64,000 bases of DNA from Irineochytrium annulatum (Eukaryota > Chytridiomycota > Chytridiomycetes > Chytridiales > Chytridiaceae), in contig JADGJL010000004.1 in assembly GCA_027600665.1 (NCBI GenBank), positions 1-64,000 of the forward strand, given 5' to 3'. This document shows positions 20,051 through 30,270 of this stretch, in pieces (the stretch's first letter is position 1; each line of letters opens with the position of its first letter). Position numbers and translations under genes: made by a program. A model generated the notes under the pieces. That model did not search any database. It saw only the letters and a list, made by a program, of their open reading frames with translations, and was not told the DNA's origin.

Positions 20051-21427
20051 ATGATCAGTGATACGATCACAGCGATATCAACGGCTGTTGGAGAGGCGGG
20101 TATCGCCGTGATCCGGGTCAGCGGCCCGGAAGCAGTGTCGGAGACGGAAAAGATTTTCCGTAGCAAAACCCCTTTAACTCAGGCAGCATCCCATACGGTT
20201 CATTATGGTCATATTATAGATCCGGCGAGCGGCGAGAAGATCGAGGAAGTGTTGGTCACAGTCATGCGAGCACCTCGGTCGTTCACAACCGAAGATGTCG
20301 TGGAGATTAGTGCGCATGGCGGCGTGGTGTCGGTAAAACGGGTCATGGACCTGCTGTTGCAGCTAGATATTCGTCTGGCTGAACCCGGTGAGTTTACGAA
20401 GCGTGCTTTCCTGAATGGGCGGATTGACCTGTCTCAGGCTGAAGGTGTCATGGATCTTATCCGTTCCAAATCGGACCGGGCTTTCTCGGTTGCATTGAAA
20501 CAGGTTGAAGGTAAACTGTCCTCCAAACTGCGTGATCTACGCTATACTTTGGTAGAAACATTGGCTCATATTGAAGTGAATATTGATTATCCAGAGCATG
20601 ATGTGGAATCGTTAACGTCTGATTTTATTAAAGAAAAGTCCAGTCAGGTTATGACTGAAATTGATAAATTGTTGACTACAGCAGAACAAGGAAAGATCCT
20701 GCGAGAAGGGATCACGACGGCGATCGTTGGACGACCTAACGTAGGTAAATCCTCATTGATGAATACACTTGCGCAAGATAATCGAGCTATTGTCACGGAC
20801 ATTCCAGGAACAACTCGTGATGTAATCGAGGAGTTTATTACGATTAATAATATCCCGCTGAAGTTGCTTGATACGGCAGGAATTCGGGAAACGATGGACG
20901 TTGTTGAGAAGATCGGGGTAGAACGTTCACGTTCCGCGGTAAGTGAAGCCGATCTGATCTTAATGGTCGTAAATGCTGCGGAGCCACTTCATCCGGATGA
21001 GATTGAATTATTGGAACAAATCCGCGGTAGACAATCGATAATCATTATGAATAAAATGGACTTAACGCCACAGGTAGAACGTGACGTGCTGCTTCGTTAC
21101 ATTCCGGAAGAACGGCTTGTACCGATGTCAGTGAAAGATGATCTGGGTGTGGATCGACTGGAAGATGCCATCTCTACGCTATTTTTCAGTGGTAAACTGG
21201 AGTCGGCAGACCTGACCTATGTCAGCAATGTGCGTCATATAGCGTTGCTCAAAAAAGCAAAGCAGTCCCTGGTGGATGCCTATGAAGCAGCAGATCAGTT
21301 CGTTCCGATTGATATGATTCAGATTGATGTTCGTTTGGCGTGGGAGCATTTGGGCGAGATTGTTGGAGATACAGCACATGATGCATTAATTGATCAGATT
21401 TTCTCCCAGTTCTGTCTAGGAAAGTAA
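20051..21427 (+). CDS. mnmE: tRNA modification GTPase MnmE
   Basis: A 458-residue G protein that, with MnmG, puts the carboxymethylaminomethyl group on U34 of certain tRNAs. It shows an N-terminal tetrahydrofolate-binding domain, a helical domain interrupted by a G domain with GRPNVGKSS (G1), DTAG (G3) and NKMD (G4), and the C-terminal CLGK with the conserved cysteine. The ATG start follows AAGGAGAG. mnmG lies 180 bases downstream. Confidence 0.97.
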   Translation: MISDTITAISTAVGEAGIAVIRVSGPEAVSETEKIFRSKTPLTQAASHTVHYGHIIDPASGEKIEEVLVTVMRAPRSFTTEDVVEISAHGGVVSVKRVMDLLLQLDIRLAEPGEFTKRAFLNGRIDLSQAEGVMDLIRSKSDRAFSVALKQVEGKLSSKLRDLRYTLVETLAHIEVNIDYPEHDVESLTSDFIKEKSSQVMTEIDKLLTTAEQGKILREGITTAIVGRPNVGKSSLMNTLAQDNRAIVTDIPGTTRDVIEEFITINNIPLKLLDTAGIRETMDVVEKIGVERSRSAVSEADLILMVVNAAEPLHPDEIELLEQIRGRQSIIIMNKMDLTPQVERDVLLRYIPEERLVPMSVKDDLGVDRLEDAISTLFFSGKLESADLTYVSNVRHIALLKKAKQSLVDAYEAADQFVPIDMIQIDVRLAWEHLGEIVGDTAHDALIDQIFSQFCLGK

Positions 21428-21607
21428 AAAAAATATACTGCGGATTGACTTGAATCGTAGTGTATGATGGAAAGGTACAATTTCTGCCTGTTGTCAAAGG
21501 ATGGAATGATGTTGTAGCCATTACGTGTTGGTTTCATATAGATAGGAATGCAAGTTCCGATGAACGGTTAGAAGTATTTTGTTTTCATAACAAGGGGGTA
21601 AACGGGA

Positions 21608-23497
21608 ATGGCTTTTGATGGCGGCAGTTATGATGTAATCGTCGTTGGTGCAGGGCATGCTGGTGTGGAATCCGCACTGGCCGCAGCTCGTATGGGGTCC
21701 AAAACACTAATGATTACGATTAATCTGGATATGGTGGCCTTTATGCCTTGTAACCCATCCATTGGGGGACCGGCGAAAGGACATGTCGTGCGTGAGATTG
21801 ATGCTCTTGGTGGAGAAATGGGACGGAATATCGATAAAACCTTTATTCAGATGCGGATGCTTAACACAGGTAAAGGGCCTGCTGTTCATGCGCTTCGTGC
21901 TCAGGCAGATAAATTCTCCTATCAGCATAAAATGAAGGAAACAATGGAGAATGAACGTAATCTGACGATGCGTCAAGGTATGGTTGATCGCCTGATCGTT
22001 GAAGACGGAAAATGTGTAGGCGTCGTGACTCAGACGGGAACAGAGTATCGGGCCAAAGCAGTCGTTCTGACGACAGGCACATACTTGCGCGGCAAAGTGA
22101 TCATGGGTGAGCTGATGTATGAGAGTGGACCGAACAATCAACAACCATCTCTTAAATTGTCAGAGCATCTGCGTGAACTGGGCTTTGAACTGGTTCGTTT
22201 CAAAACAGGTACACCACCACGTGTGCATAAGGATACGATTGATTTTAGCAAAACCGAAATTCAGCCTGGCGATGATGAGCCGAAGTTCTTTTCCTATGAA
22301 ACAGAATCTTCCGATAATGAGCAGTTGCCTTGCTGGTTGACGTATACATCTGTGGAAACACATCAGATTATTAATGATAATCTGCATCGCGCACCGATGT
22401 TTTCGGGGGTAATTGAAGGCACTGGACCGCGTTATTGTCCATCCATTGAGGATAAAATTGTTCGGTTTAGTGACAAGCCTAAACATCAGATTTTCCTCGA
22501 GCCGGAAGGCAAAAATACATCCGAGTATTATGTGCAGGGACTATCTACAAGTCTGCCGGAAGATGTACAACTTGCGGTTCTGCGCTCCATTCCAGGTATG
22601 GAAAAAGTGGAAATGATGCGTAACGGTTATGCGATTGAATATGATGCGATGGTACCTACACAATTGTGGCCATCACTTGAAACCAAACGTCTGCCAGGTC
22701 TGTTCACAGCAGGTCAGATTAATGGTACATCCGGTTATGAAGAAGCGGCTGGACAAGGCGTTATGGCTGGCATTAATGCAGCACGCAAAGTACAAGATAA
22801 AGAGCCGATTGTGCTTGATCGATCCCAAGGTTATATTGGCGTGCTGATTGATGATCTGGTAACGAAGGGTACGAATGAACCGTATCGTCTGTTGACTTCG
22901 CGTGCTGAATATCGTCTGCTGCTTCGTCATGATAATGCAGATATGCGCTTGACGGAAATCGGACATGACATTGGTCTAATCCCAGATGATCGTTATGCGA
23001 AATTCCTGGATAAAAAGGCGAAAGTCGAGCAGGAAGTCGCACGTCTGAAAGTGGCTAAAGCTCGCCCGATTGAAGTGAACGCGAAGCTGGAAGAGTACGG
23101 ATCTACACCTATTCAGGATGGCAGTACGTTGCTTACCTTGCTGCGTCGCCCGGAGCTGGGGTATGAACTGATTGAACAGCTCTCACCATCTGAGGTAGAA
23201 CTGACAGCAGATATGAAAGAACAAGTCGAAATACAAATTAAATATGCGGGTTATATTGAGAAACAATTGATCCACGTGGAACGTTTGCAAAAGATGGAGA
23301 AAAAGAAAATTCCGGATACCATCGTATATGATGAGATTCATGGTCTTGCTATGGAAGCCAAGCAGAAGCTTGCTATGATTCGTCCAATCTCGATTGGTCA
23401 GGCTTCTCGTATTGCTGGAGTTACTCCTGCCGACATCTCCATTCTGCTGGTCTACCTGGAGCATTATAACCGTGTAACCGCAGCAAGGGGACAATAA
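21608..23497 (+). CDS. mnmG: tRNA uridine-5-carboxymethylaminomethyl modification enzyme MnmG
   Basis: A 629-residue FAD-dependent enzyme, partner of MnmE. The N-terminal dinucleotide motif [12 protein letters not shown] binds FAD and [12 protein letters not shown] is the first family signature. [12 protein letters not shown] forms the second signature, and the C-terminal helical part binds MnmE and tRNA. The ATG start follows AAGGGGG. Its TAA stop shares one base with the rsmG ATG (TAATG), so the two are translationally coupled. Confidence 0.97.
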   Translation: MAFDGGSYDVIVVGAGHAGVESALAAARMGSKTLMITINLDMVAFMPCNPSIGGPAKGHVVREIDALGGEMGRNIDKTFIQMRMLNTGKGPAVHALRAQADKFSYQHKMKETMENERNLTMRQGMVDRLIVEDGKCVGVVTQTGTEYRAKAVVLTTGTYLRGKVIMGELMYESGPNNQQPSLKLSEHLRELGFELVRFKTGTPPRVHKDTIDFSKTEIQPGDDEPKFFSYETESSDNEQLPCWLTYTSVETHQIINDNLHRAPMFSGVIEGTGPRYCPSIEDKIVRFSDKPKHQIFLEPEGKNTSEYYVQGLSTSLPEDVQLAVLRSIPGMEKVEMMRNGYAIEYDAMVPTQLWPSLETKRLPGLFTAGQINGTSGYEEAAGQGVMAGINAARKVQDKEPIVLDRSQGYIGVLIDDLVTKGTNEPYRLLTSRAEYRLLLRHDNADMRLTEIGHDIGLIPDDRYAKFLDKKAKVEQEVARLKVAKARPIEVNAKLEEYGSTPIQDGSTLLTLLRRPELGYELIEQLSPSEVELTADMKEQVEIQIKYAGYIEKQLIHVERLQKMEKKKIPDTIVYDEIHGLAMEAKQKLAMIRPISIGQASRIAGVTPADISILLVYLEHYNRVTAARGQ

Positions 23498-24219
23498 TGG
23501 ACGATATTCAACAGCAACTGCAGCGGCGCTTAAAGAAACATGGGTTAGAGCTGGGAGAACTCCAGTTGGAGCAATTCGAGTTATATTATCAGGAATTAGT
23601 ATCCTGGAATGAAAAGATGAATCTGACTGGAATTACGGATCGTGAGCAAGTGTATACCAAGCATTTCTATGATTCAGTATCACTGGCTTTTTATACTGAC
23701 ATGACCAAAGTGAATAAGCTGGCTGACATTGGTTCTGGAGCAGGTTTTCCTGGATTGCCACTGAAAATCTGTTTCCCGCACATTAAGCTTACGATCATTG
23801 ATTCGTTGAATAAACGGATTGGCTTTCTACAGCATGTGGTAGATATCCTTGGCCTGACAGACGTGGAGTTGGTTCATGGACGTGCTGAAGAGATTGGACG
23901 CAAAGAAGGATATCGTGACAGCTACGATCTCGTTACGGCGCGTGCGGTAGCCAAGCTGGCTGTGCTGAATGAATTCTGTCTTCCTTTTGTTCGTAAAAGT
24001 GGAATATTCGCTGCGATGAAGGGCGGAGACCCGCGTGAGGAAATGAAAGAGGCGGAGTTCAGTTTTAATCAACTGAAAGGACGGGTTAAAGCCGTTCATC
24101 CATTTCAGCTACCGGTTGAAGAATCAGAGCGTCATATCATCCTGATTCAGAAATTTGATAAGACACCATATAAGTATCCACGCAAACCAGGCACTCCAAT
24201 GAAGACGCCACTGGTATAG
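23497..24219 (+). CDS. rsmG: 16S rRNA (guanine-527-N7)-methyltransferase RsmG
   Basis: A 240-residue Rossmann methyltransferase using S-adenosylmethionine to methylate G527 of 16S rRNA. The SAM-binding loop is DIGSGAGFPGLPLK (about residues 76-89), and TARAVAKLAVL is the typical later motif. Length is normal. Its transcript ends in a hairpin that also contains a parS site. Confidence 0.96.
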   Translation: MDDIQQQLQRRLKKHGLELGELQLEQFELYYQELVSWNEKMNLTGITDREQVYTKHFYDSVSLAFYTDMTKVNKLADIGSGAGFPGLPLKICFPHIKLTIIDSLNKRIGFLQHVVDILGLTDVELVHGRAEEIGRKEGYRDSYDLVTARAVAKLAVLNEFCLPFVRKSGIFAAMKGGDPREEMKEAEFSFNQLKGRVKAVHPFQLPVEESERHIILIQKFDKTPYKYPRKPGTPMKTPLV

Positions 24220-24275
24220 TATTGTGATGGCTGTGTAATCAGTCATAACTAAATAAATTGTAAACACGTATTAAG

Positions 24276-24310
24276 AGGATGTTTCACGTGAAACATCTTC
24301 TTTTTTTTTG
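24276..24310 (+). terminator. parS: rsmG terminator that contains a parS site
   Basis: TGTTTCACGTGAAACA (24280-24295) is a perfect 16-bp palindrome that fits the Spo0J/ParB-binding parS consensus TGTTNCACGTGAAACA. It extends to GATGTTTCACGTGAAACATC and is followed by TTCTTTTTTTTT, so the RNA copy is also a good intrinsic terminator 60 bases after rsmG. Both readings are direct from sequence; binding is inferred. Nothing else that I can identify lies in 24311-24733. Confidence 0.88.
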
Positions 24311-24733
24311 TTTTTAAAAGGAAAGGTTTAGTTAACATCACAGACAATGCATTTTACATATTTCTCAAAGAACCTCTAATGATAAACTTCGTGTAAATTA
24401 GCTCATAAACATTTTCGCTAATTGAATGTGTGCCAGTGGTCATATTTCCAATATTCACAAAGAAAAAGCAGGAAAATTAGCAGAGTTTAAAGAATAGGTA
24501 AGCATAGGATTATGATAGAAAAGATGATAGAATAGAAGTATCCGATCCTGGGTCACAGCGATCATAGATTATATGTATAGATAGATGGATATGCGTTCGA
24601 GGTTGCATGACAGAAAGCATTATGAAAGGCAAAACTTATTCCAAGAACGATGCAATTGAAGGGTCGCTTATTGAATAAGAAGCACCTGCAAAGACTGTGG
24701 GAGCTATTACGAAACTAGGTGGTAATCTGCGGA

Positions 24734-25552
24734 ATGAAAGAACAATTTTCGAAGTTGTTTGGTTTGGCGGAGCGCAATAACGGAGATGAGATCAAACAGA
24801 TTCCGGTTAATGAAATTGTGAGCAGCCCATATCAACCCCGTACTATTTTTGATGATGATAAAATTGATGAGTTGTTGCAGACGATCAAAACACATGGCGT
24901 CATTCAGCCTATTGTCGTTCGCGTGCGAAATGGATCATATGAGATTATTGCCGGGGAACGTCGCTGGCGTGCTGTTCGAAAACTGGGTTTGGATACGATT
25001 CCTGCTATTGTGCGTGAATTCAACGATTCTCAGGCCGCATCCATTGCACTGATTGAGAACCTGCAGCGTGAAGGATTGACTTCAATTGAAGAAGCCGTCG
25101 CTTATCAGAAGCTGATCGACTTGCATCAGCTGACACAGGAAAGTCTTGCGCAACGACTCGGCAAAAGCCAGTCAACCATTGCCAACAAAATCCGGTTGTT
25201 ACAGCTACCGGATGGCATTAAGGCTGCATTGATGGAACGCAAAATTTCTGAACGCCATGCAAGAGCATTACTTTCTCTCGATACGGAAGAACTGCAGATG
25301 AAGTTGCTCGGTGAGATTATTGAGAAAGAATTGAACGTGAAACAGACAGAGGCACGTGTTGCCTTTTATAAGGAATCTTCCAAGATCAAAAAATCCAAAC
25401 GTATTTCCTTTACCAAGGACGTTAGACTTGCACTGAATACGATTCGCCAATCCATTGATATGGTAACTGGCTCTGGTCTGGATATCAAAACAAAAGAAGC
25501 AGACCATGAGGATCATTATGAGATCGTTATCCATATTCCCAAACGTAAATAA
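24734..25552 (+). CDS. noc: Nucleoid occlusion protein Noc
   Basis: A 272-residue ParB-family protein that blocks division over the nucleoid. The N-terminal amphipathic segment [14 protein letters not shown] resembles the Noc membrane-binding helix. A ParB/CTP-binding region follows with IAGERRWRA (about residues 75-83), then the helix-turn-helix [21 protein letters not shown] and a C-terminal dimer domain. It resembles Bacillus Noc more than Spo0J in N-terminus and DNA-recognition helix. The start is ATG 24734, 11 bases after AGGTGG; a GTG at 24719 lies within that site. No Noc-binding palindrome ATTTCCCGGGAAAT was noticed in the window. Confidence 0.9.
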   Translation: MKEQFSKLFGLAERNNGDEIKQIPVNEIVSSPYQPRTIFDDDKIDELLQTIKTHGVIQPIVVRVRNGSYEIIAGERRWRAVRKLGLDTIPAIVREFNDSQAASIALIENLQREGLTSIEEAVAYQKLIDLHQLTQESLAQRLGKSQSTIANKIRLLQLPDGIKAALMERKISERHARALLSLDTEELQMKLLGEIIEKELNVKQTEARVAFYKESSKIKKSKRISFTKDVRLALNTIRQSIDMVTGSGLDIKTKEADHEDHYEIVIHIPKRK

Positions 25553-25563
25553 TTGAAGCTTAT

Positions 25564-25585
25564 GGCGGCAATGGGCCGCTTTTTA
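25564..25585 (+). terminator. Terminator of noc
   Basis: GCGGC (25565-25569) pairs with GCCGC (25575-25579) and is followed by TTTTT. Confidence 0.7.
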
Positions 25586-25737
25586 TGTCTATAAAGCAAG
25601 ACAGGTCTGACATTTTAAAGGTCGGTATAGTGATGGAACGGTAGTTGTTGTTTGTGTGGACGATAGCCACCTGCTTTTTGTTAACAATATCTCACAACCT
25701 ACAAGAAAAGACTCCTATTTTATTTGAGGTGAAGTAA

Positions 25738-26499
25738 TTGTCTAAGATTATGGCCGTAGCAAATCAAAAGGGCGGTGTGGGGAAAACGACGACATCTGTT
25801 AACTTGGGTGCAGGACTGGCTTCACTCGGGAAAAGAGTATTGCTTGTCGATATTGACCCTCAGGGGAATACAACCAGCGGAGTTGGAATCAATAAAGCAG
25901 ATGTGGCTAATTGTATATATGATGTCATCATTAATGAGGTCCCTCCTCAAGAAGCGATTGTGGAGACTCAGATTGAAGGTCTTCATATCATACCTGCAAC
26001 GATTCAGCTTGCCGGAGCCGAGATTGAATTGGTGTCCACGATATCACGGGAAGTTCGCCTGAAAAAATCACTCGCCATGGTGAAAAAAAACTATGATTAC
26101 ATACTGATCGATTGTCCACCATCCCTTGGCATGTTAACGATCAATTCGTTAACCGCTTCCGATTCGGTGATCATTCCGATCCAGTGTGAGTACTATGCAC
26201 TTGAAGGATTAAGTCAATTGCTTAATACGGTTCGTCTGGTACAAAAACATCTGAATACATCCCTGCAGATTGAAGGGGTATTGCTAACGATGTTTGATGC
26301 ACGGACCAATCTGGGGATACAGGTTATTGAAGAAGTGAAAAAGTATTTTCAACAAAAAGTATATCAAACGATTATTCCGCGTAACGTACGGCTTAGTGAA
26401 GCGCCATCTCATGGTCAATCCATTATTACGTATGATCCTCGTTCCAGAGGGGCGGAAGTGTATCTAGAGCTCGCAAAGGAAGTGATTTCTTATGAGTAA
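25738..26499 (+). CDS. soj: Chromosome partitioning ATPase Soj/ParA
   Basis: A 253-residue ParA-type ATPase with the deviant Walker A KGGVGKTTTSVNLG (about 10-23), switch DIDPQGN and Walker B DCPPSLG. Soj works with Spo0J and parS in origin segregation and regulates DnaA in Bacillus. The start is TTG after GAGGTGAAG. It overlaps spo0J by 8 bases. Confidence 0.96.
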   Translation: MSKIMAVANQKGGVGKTTTSVNLGAGLASLGKRVLLVDIDPQGNTTSGVGINKADVANCIYDVIINEVPPQEAIVETQIEGLHIIPATIQLAGAEIELVSTISREVRLKKSLAMVKKNYDYILIDCPPSLGMLTINSLTASDSVIIPIQCEYYALEGLSQLLNTVRLVQKHLNTSLQIEGVLLTMFDARTNLGIQVIEEVKKYFQQKVYQTIIPRNVRLSEAPSHGQSIITYDPRSRGAEVYLELAKEVISYE

Positions 26500-27337
26500 G
26501 CGGCTTGGAAAAGGTCTTGATGCCCTCATTCCTTCGCTTTCAATTAATGACGATGATAAAGTCGTAGAAATCCCGATTAGTCAACTGCGGGCTAACCCCT
26601 ATCAACCACGTAAAGTATTTGATGAGGGCGCAATCCATGAACTGGCTGAGTCCATTCGTCAGCATGGTGTCATACAACCTATTATAGTTCGCCCTGTATT
26701 AAGAGGTTATGAGATTATTGCCGGAGAGCGACGGTTCAGAGCATCACAATATTGTGGTAATGCCACTGTACCGGCCGTAGTCCGCAACTTCAGTGACCAG
26801 CAGGTAATGGAGATTGCATTGATCGAGAACCTGCAACGGGAGAATCTGAATGCGATGGAAGTTGCAGTTGCTTATCAGGGGTTAATGGATCAATTCGCGT
26901 TGACTCAGGAAGAGTTATCTGTAAAAGTAGGTAAATCACGTTCTCACATCGCTAACTTCTTGCGTCTGTTATCCTTGCCGGAAGAAGTGAAGGACCATGT
27001 TTCACGTGGAACATTATCCATGGGACATGCACGTGCCATCGTAGGTATTAAAGATGAGGTTGTAGTGAAGCAGCTTGCCAAACAAACCATTGATCAGCAA
27101 TGGAGTGTACGTGAGTTGGAGGAAGCTGTTCAACAACTGGATCGTTCCAAAACAGGTGAGGCTAAAGCCAAGTCAAAATTGAAAAAGAAAGATCCATTCA
27201 TTGATACGTTGGAAGAATCTCTGCGTGAACGTTTCAAAACAACAGTGAAAATCAAGCACAATAAAGATAAAGGTAAAATTGAGCTCAACTACTACAGTCA
27301 ACAGGATCTGGAACGGCTATTGGAATTGTTACAATAA
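26492..27337 (+). CDS. spo0J: Chromosome partitioning protein Spo0J/ParB
   Basis: A 281-residue ParB that binds parS, uses CTP to clamp on DNA and loads SMC. It has the N-terminal CTP-binding region with IAGERRFRA, the helix-turn-helix EELSVKVGKSRSHIANFLRLL and a C-terminal dimerisation domain. The N-terminal SKRLGKGLDALIP is the usual Soj-binding segment. A parS site is embedded within its own coding sequence, as in B. subtilis. Confidence 0.96.
   Translation: MSKRLGKGLDALIPSLSINDDDKVVEIPISQLRANPYQPRKVFDEGAIHELAESIRQHGVIQPIIVRPVLRGYEIIAGERRFRASQYCGNATVPAVVRNFSDQQVMEIALIENLQRENLNAMEVAVAYQGLMDQFALTQEELSVKVGKSRSHIANFLRLLSLPEEVKDHVSRGTLSMGHARAIVGIKDEVVVKQLAKQTIDQQWSVRELEEAVQQLDRSKTGEAKAKSKLKKKDPFIDTLEESLRERFKTTVKIKHNKDKGKIELNYYSQQDLERLLELLQ
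26998..27013 (-). other. parS: parS site inside spo0J
   Basis: The plus strand reads TGTTTCACGTGGAACA; its complement TGTTCCACGTGAAACA is identical to the B. subtilis consensus parS. It is at about codon 170 of spo0J, the same arrangement as the spo0J-internal parS in B. subtilis. Confidence 0.92.
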
Positions 27338-27383
27338 CAGTCGGTCCAAGATTCATTAACAACATGCGGGGCTTACTCATGTC

Positions 27384-27432
27384 ATGACATATCGCCTCTG
27401 TACCATGGAGAAACGATATGTCATTCTTTGTT
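27384..27432 (+). terminator. Probable terminator of soj-spo0J
   Basis: ATGACATATCG (27384-27394) pairs perfectly with CGATATGTCAT (27414-27424) and is followed by TCTTTGTTT. The 19-base loop and mixed T tract make it weaker than others in the window. Confidence 0.5.
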
Positions 27433-27497
27433 TACAGGGTCATATACGTAGTACGTGTAGGCGAATTATTAATTTTAGGGACAGAGGTGGTTGTGAG

Positions 27498-28652
27498 GTG
27501 GAGGAAATTATCTATCTGGATCATGCAGCAACATCTTGGCCCAAACCACCTGCTGTCGGTGATGCGATGCTGAATGCCATGGAGATTGCAGGGGCTAATC
27601 CGGGCAGAGGAAGCCACCGAATGGCTGTTCAAGCAAGTCGTGTACTGTTCGAGGCGAGAAAATCCGTATCTGATATTTTTGGAATCAAAAATGCGAATGA
27701 TATTGCCTTCGGATCAAATACGACAGAAGCCTTGAATCTGGCTATTCAAGGTTCGCTCAAGGAAGGCGATCATGTGATTGCCACCATGGCTGAACATAAC
27801 TCAGTTAGACGTCCACTGGAGTACATGCGCAGACTCCGAAATGTGGAGATTGATTATGTACCTGTTGATGCTTCAGGAGCCATTGATCTGATGCAAATGG
27901 AACGTATGTTTCGTTCTAATACTAGATTGGTGGTATGTACACATAGTTCGAATCTGCTTGGCAGTATTCTTCCTATTGGAGAAATTTCGCTTCTGTGTCG
28001 TAAACATCTGGCGATTTTATTGGTAGATGCGGCGCAGAGTGCTGGGGTTATGCCTGTGAATGTACAACAACTGGGCATTGATATGTTGGCTTTTCCAGGG
28101 CATAAGGGACTGCTTGGTCCTCAGGGTACAGGAGGCTTATACATTGCTCCTGAGCTCGATATAGAGCCTTTGCTTCATGGGGGCACAGGAAGTCAATCAG
28201 AAGCTCTGGAGCAGCCCAAGGTGCGTCCTGATCGGTATGAAGCGGGGACACCCAATACAGTCGGGATCGCAGGGTTGAATGCGGGCGTGAAGCACGTACT
28301 GGAAATGACACCAACGTTTATCTACCAGCATGAGTGGGAACTGACCCAACATATGATGGACGGTTTGTCATCGGTTAAGGGTATTCGCATGCTTGGTCCA
28401 GAGATTGGACAGCCACGTACTGGATTGGTATCTTTTACTGTGGATGGGTATGATTCAGCACAACTCGCCTTCCGATTAGATCGGAATTATGGGATTGCGG
28501 TTCGCTCCGGTTTTCATTGCACACCGCTTGCACATGAGTCTGCTGGTACAACCGCTACCGGAGCAGTAAGGGCAAGTGTGGGATACAATTCAACTCGAGA
28601 AGATGTGGATGCGCTCGTTAAGGCAGTGTTGGAATTGACGGGGGCAGACTAG
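27498..28652 (+). CDS. Cysteine desulfurase family aminotransferase (class V)
   Basis: A 384-residue pyridoxal-phosphate enzyme beginning MEEIIYLDHAATSWPKPPAV, as in the cysteine desulfurase family represented by TIGR01977. The cofactor lysine lies in AFPGHKGLLGPQGTGGLYI (His-Lys near residue 200) and a cysteine occurs in RSGFHCTPLAHES, which would be the persulfide-forming position. Such enzymes move sulfur from cysteine; the acceptor here is unknown. The start is GTG 27498, 7 bases after AGAGGTGG; a longer frame from 27384 runs through the spo0J terminator and is unlikely. Other family possibility: selenocysteine lyase. Confidence 0.85.
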   Translation: MEEIIYLDHAATSWPKPPAVGDAMLNAMEIAGANPGRGSHRMAVQASRVLFEARKSVSDIFGIKNANDIAFGSNTTEALNLAIQGSLKEGDHVIATMAEHNSVRRPLEYMRRLRNVEIDYVPVDASGAIDLMQMERMFRSNTRLVVCTHSSNLLGSILPIGEISLLCRKHLAILLVDAAQSAGVMPVNVQQLGIDMLAFPGHKGLLGPQGTGGLYIAPELDIEPLLHGGTGSQSEALEQPKVRPDRYEAGTPNTVGIAGLNAGVKHVLEMTPTFIYQHEWELTQHMMDGLSSVKGIRMLGPEIGQPRTGLVSFTVDGYDSAQLAFRLDRNYGIAVRSGFHCTPLAHESAGTTATGAVRASVGYNSTREDVDALVKAVLELTGAD

Positions 28653-28794
28653 ATTATAGTTGAAATGTTGAACTCATTTGGTAGTGTGCTGCTGTGTGAT
28701 TAAGCTTAGGGATATCGGGTTGATTTATAATAAATGATAATATTACAGACAGACGTTAATCTGATCAAAAATATAGAGGGGTAGTTGCACTTAC

Positions 28795-29295
28795 ATGGCT
28801 GAATTAAACGAGCTGATTCTGGAACAGCTGTTATGGATTATTGGCGGAATGGCATTACTTACGGTGATCTTGCTGATTGTGAGTATTGCTCAAGGAGCAA
28901 AGTTACGAAAGTTTAAACGTAAATATGAAGCCATGATGGCTGGCAGTGGAGTAGAGGACCTGGAGTCATTGCTGATTAATCTGAAAATTCAGATGGACAG
29001 CATTGAGGATGAACACAAACTGCAAACGAATCAGCTGCAAGTTGTCATGCAAAAGCTGACCCGCATTCAAGGTAAAGTTGGCGTGAAAAGATACAATGCC
29101 TATGGAGAGCATGGCAGTGATCTGAGCTTCTCCATGGCTATGATTAACGACAGCCAGGATGGCATGATCCTTACGGGGATATATAACCGTGACGGTTCTT
29201 ATGTATATGCAAAACCTCTTAAAGGGGGAGAGTCCGCGTATACTCTGTCCCCAGAGGAAAAGGAAGCTATTACTCTGGCACAGCAAGCAGAGTAG
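28795..29295 (+). CDS. DUF4446 family membrane-anchored protein
   Basis: A 166-residue protein with one N-terminal membrane helix (about 13-33), a short basic stretch, a predicted coiled segment (about 60-95) and a C-terminal beta-rich domain with SFSMAMINDSQDGMILTGIYNR. This is the DUF4446 layout found near spo0J in Bacilli. No function is established. The last 26 bases overlap the convergent yyaC gene. Confidence 0.8.
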   Translation: MAELNELILEQLLWIIGGMALLTVILLIVSIAQGAKLRKFKRKYEAMMAGSGVEDLESLLINLKIQMDSIEDEHKLQTNQLQVVMQKLTRIQGKVGVKRYNAYGEHGSDLSFSMAMINDSQDGMILTGIYNRDGSYVYAKPLKGGESAYTLSPEEKEAITLAQQAE

Positions 29296-29875
29296 AACGT
29301 GTATGCCATTCCCGAATGGCCGAATACAGACTGCTGGATATAATCTCGGACATGCGCATAACGAGACTGAGCCGTGTGTTCTGTAGAACAAAGTATTCCA
29401 TAAAGCCGCCGACGTTAACGATACCTGTCAGATGGATATCGCCGACCGGCGGTAATTCTTTATTTACTCCCGCACCTGGTTTGAGTGGGCCATTGACGAC
29501 TTGAATGCATCCTACACTGGATGATTGTCCTAGACAGGCATCAATGCCAATCACATAAGGGTTATGGTATGTTTTTTGTATATTGTGAAGTGTATCCTGC
29601 AGGTTCATCGCATGGACGGGTTCATCCAAGGTACCATAGAGATGGAATAAAGGGCTGTCCCACTTGGAAAGGGCTGATCCGACCAGAGGACCAAGGCAGT
29701 CGCCTGTTGAGCGATCAGTGCCGATGCAGACGATCACTACATTTTGCAGAGAATGGGCTTTATAGAGATGGAACATCAACCGATGGGTAATGGCGGAGTG
29801 AATGCCTGGATCGGTATGGGGGATTTTTAAACTGGTCATGTCTTGTGATGAAAAGGAACGCGAAGTAGGATTCAT
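29270..29875 (-). CDS. yyaC: Spore protein YyaC (DUF1256, GPR-like fold)
   Basis: A 201-residue protein of the YyaC family, related to the germination protease Gpr. Visible family stretches are VVIVCIGTDRSTGDCLGPLVG, PVHAMNLQDTLHNI, PYVIGIDACLG and VGDIHLTGIVNVGGFMEYFVLQNTRL. In Bacillus the gene is expressed in the forespore. It is one of the few minus-strand genes right of the origin and ends tail-to-tail over the DUF4446 gene. It has its own likely forespore promoter. Confidence 0.9.
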   Translation of the reverse strand: MNPTSRSFSSQDMTSLKIPHTDPGIHSAITHRLMFHLYKAHSLQNVVIVCIGTDRSTGDCLGPLVGSALSKWDSPLFHLYGTLDEPVHAMNLQDTLHNIQKTYHNPYVIGIDACLGQSSSVGCIQVVNGPLKPGAGVNKELPPVGDIHLTGIVNVGGFMEYFVLQNTRLSLVMRMSEIISSSLYSAIREWHTRSTLLAVPE

Positions 29876-29908
29876 AGGATCTATCCTTTCCCTTGGAATA
29901 GTAGTAAC

Positions 29909-29937
29909 AGTATATGGAAAGGTAGAGCGTTTTATAC
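29909..29937 (-). promoter_or_regulatory. Candidate sigma-F/G promoter of yyaC
   Basis: On the minus strand GTATA (29933-29937) is followed after 16 bases by CATATACT (29909-29916), similar to forespore sigma-F/sigma-G promoters. It is 34 bases before the yyaC start. Prediction rests on these short boxes and on the known forespore expression of the family. Confidence 0.4.
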
Positions 29938-29992
29938 TTCACGAGGACAAGCTTTTTCTCCAAGGTTAAACATATGGCGAAAGGAGCCGGAC

Positions 29993-30256
29993 ATGGACGA
30001 ATGGATTAATGATTGGATGCTGATTGCATTTGATTCAACCCAGCAGGCCCTGCGTGCTGAAATGCTGCTGGAGTTTGCGGAGATAGAGATTGATTTGTTC
30101 CCTACGCCAAAAGAAATTACAGCAGGGTGTGCGCTATGTATCCAGTTTCCAAAAGAGGATCTGGAGCGAGTGCAAAAGATCATTCGTAACGAGTTCGTAG
30201 AGATCCGGGGCCTCTATTTCAAAACAGAAGACAGCTATGATAACATACCGATGTAG
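29993..30256 (+). CDS. DUF3343 domain protein
   Basis: An 87-residue soluble protein with the DUF3343 pattern: LIAFDSTQQALRAEMLL, then FPTPKEITAGCALCIQFP with two cysteines (CALC). Family members are annotated as putative sulfur or selenium carriers and often neighbour a cysteine desulfurase; such a gene lies about 1.3 kb upstream here. The role is inference. It precedes the MscS gene by 14 bases and is probably co-transcribed with it. Confidence 0.8.
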   Translation: MDEWINDWMLIAFDSTQQALRAEMLLEFAEIEIDLFPTPKEITAGCALCIQFPKEDLERVQKIIRNEFVEIRGLYFKTEDSYDNIPM

Positions 30257-30270
30257 AGGAGGCATGCTGG

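Noticed and set aside
27384..27497. N-terminal extension of the cysteine-desulfurase-like protein
   Set aside because: It would run through the inverted repeat that ends spo0J and does not resemble the family.
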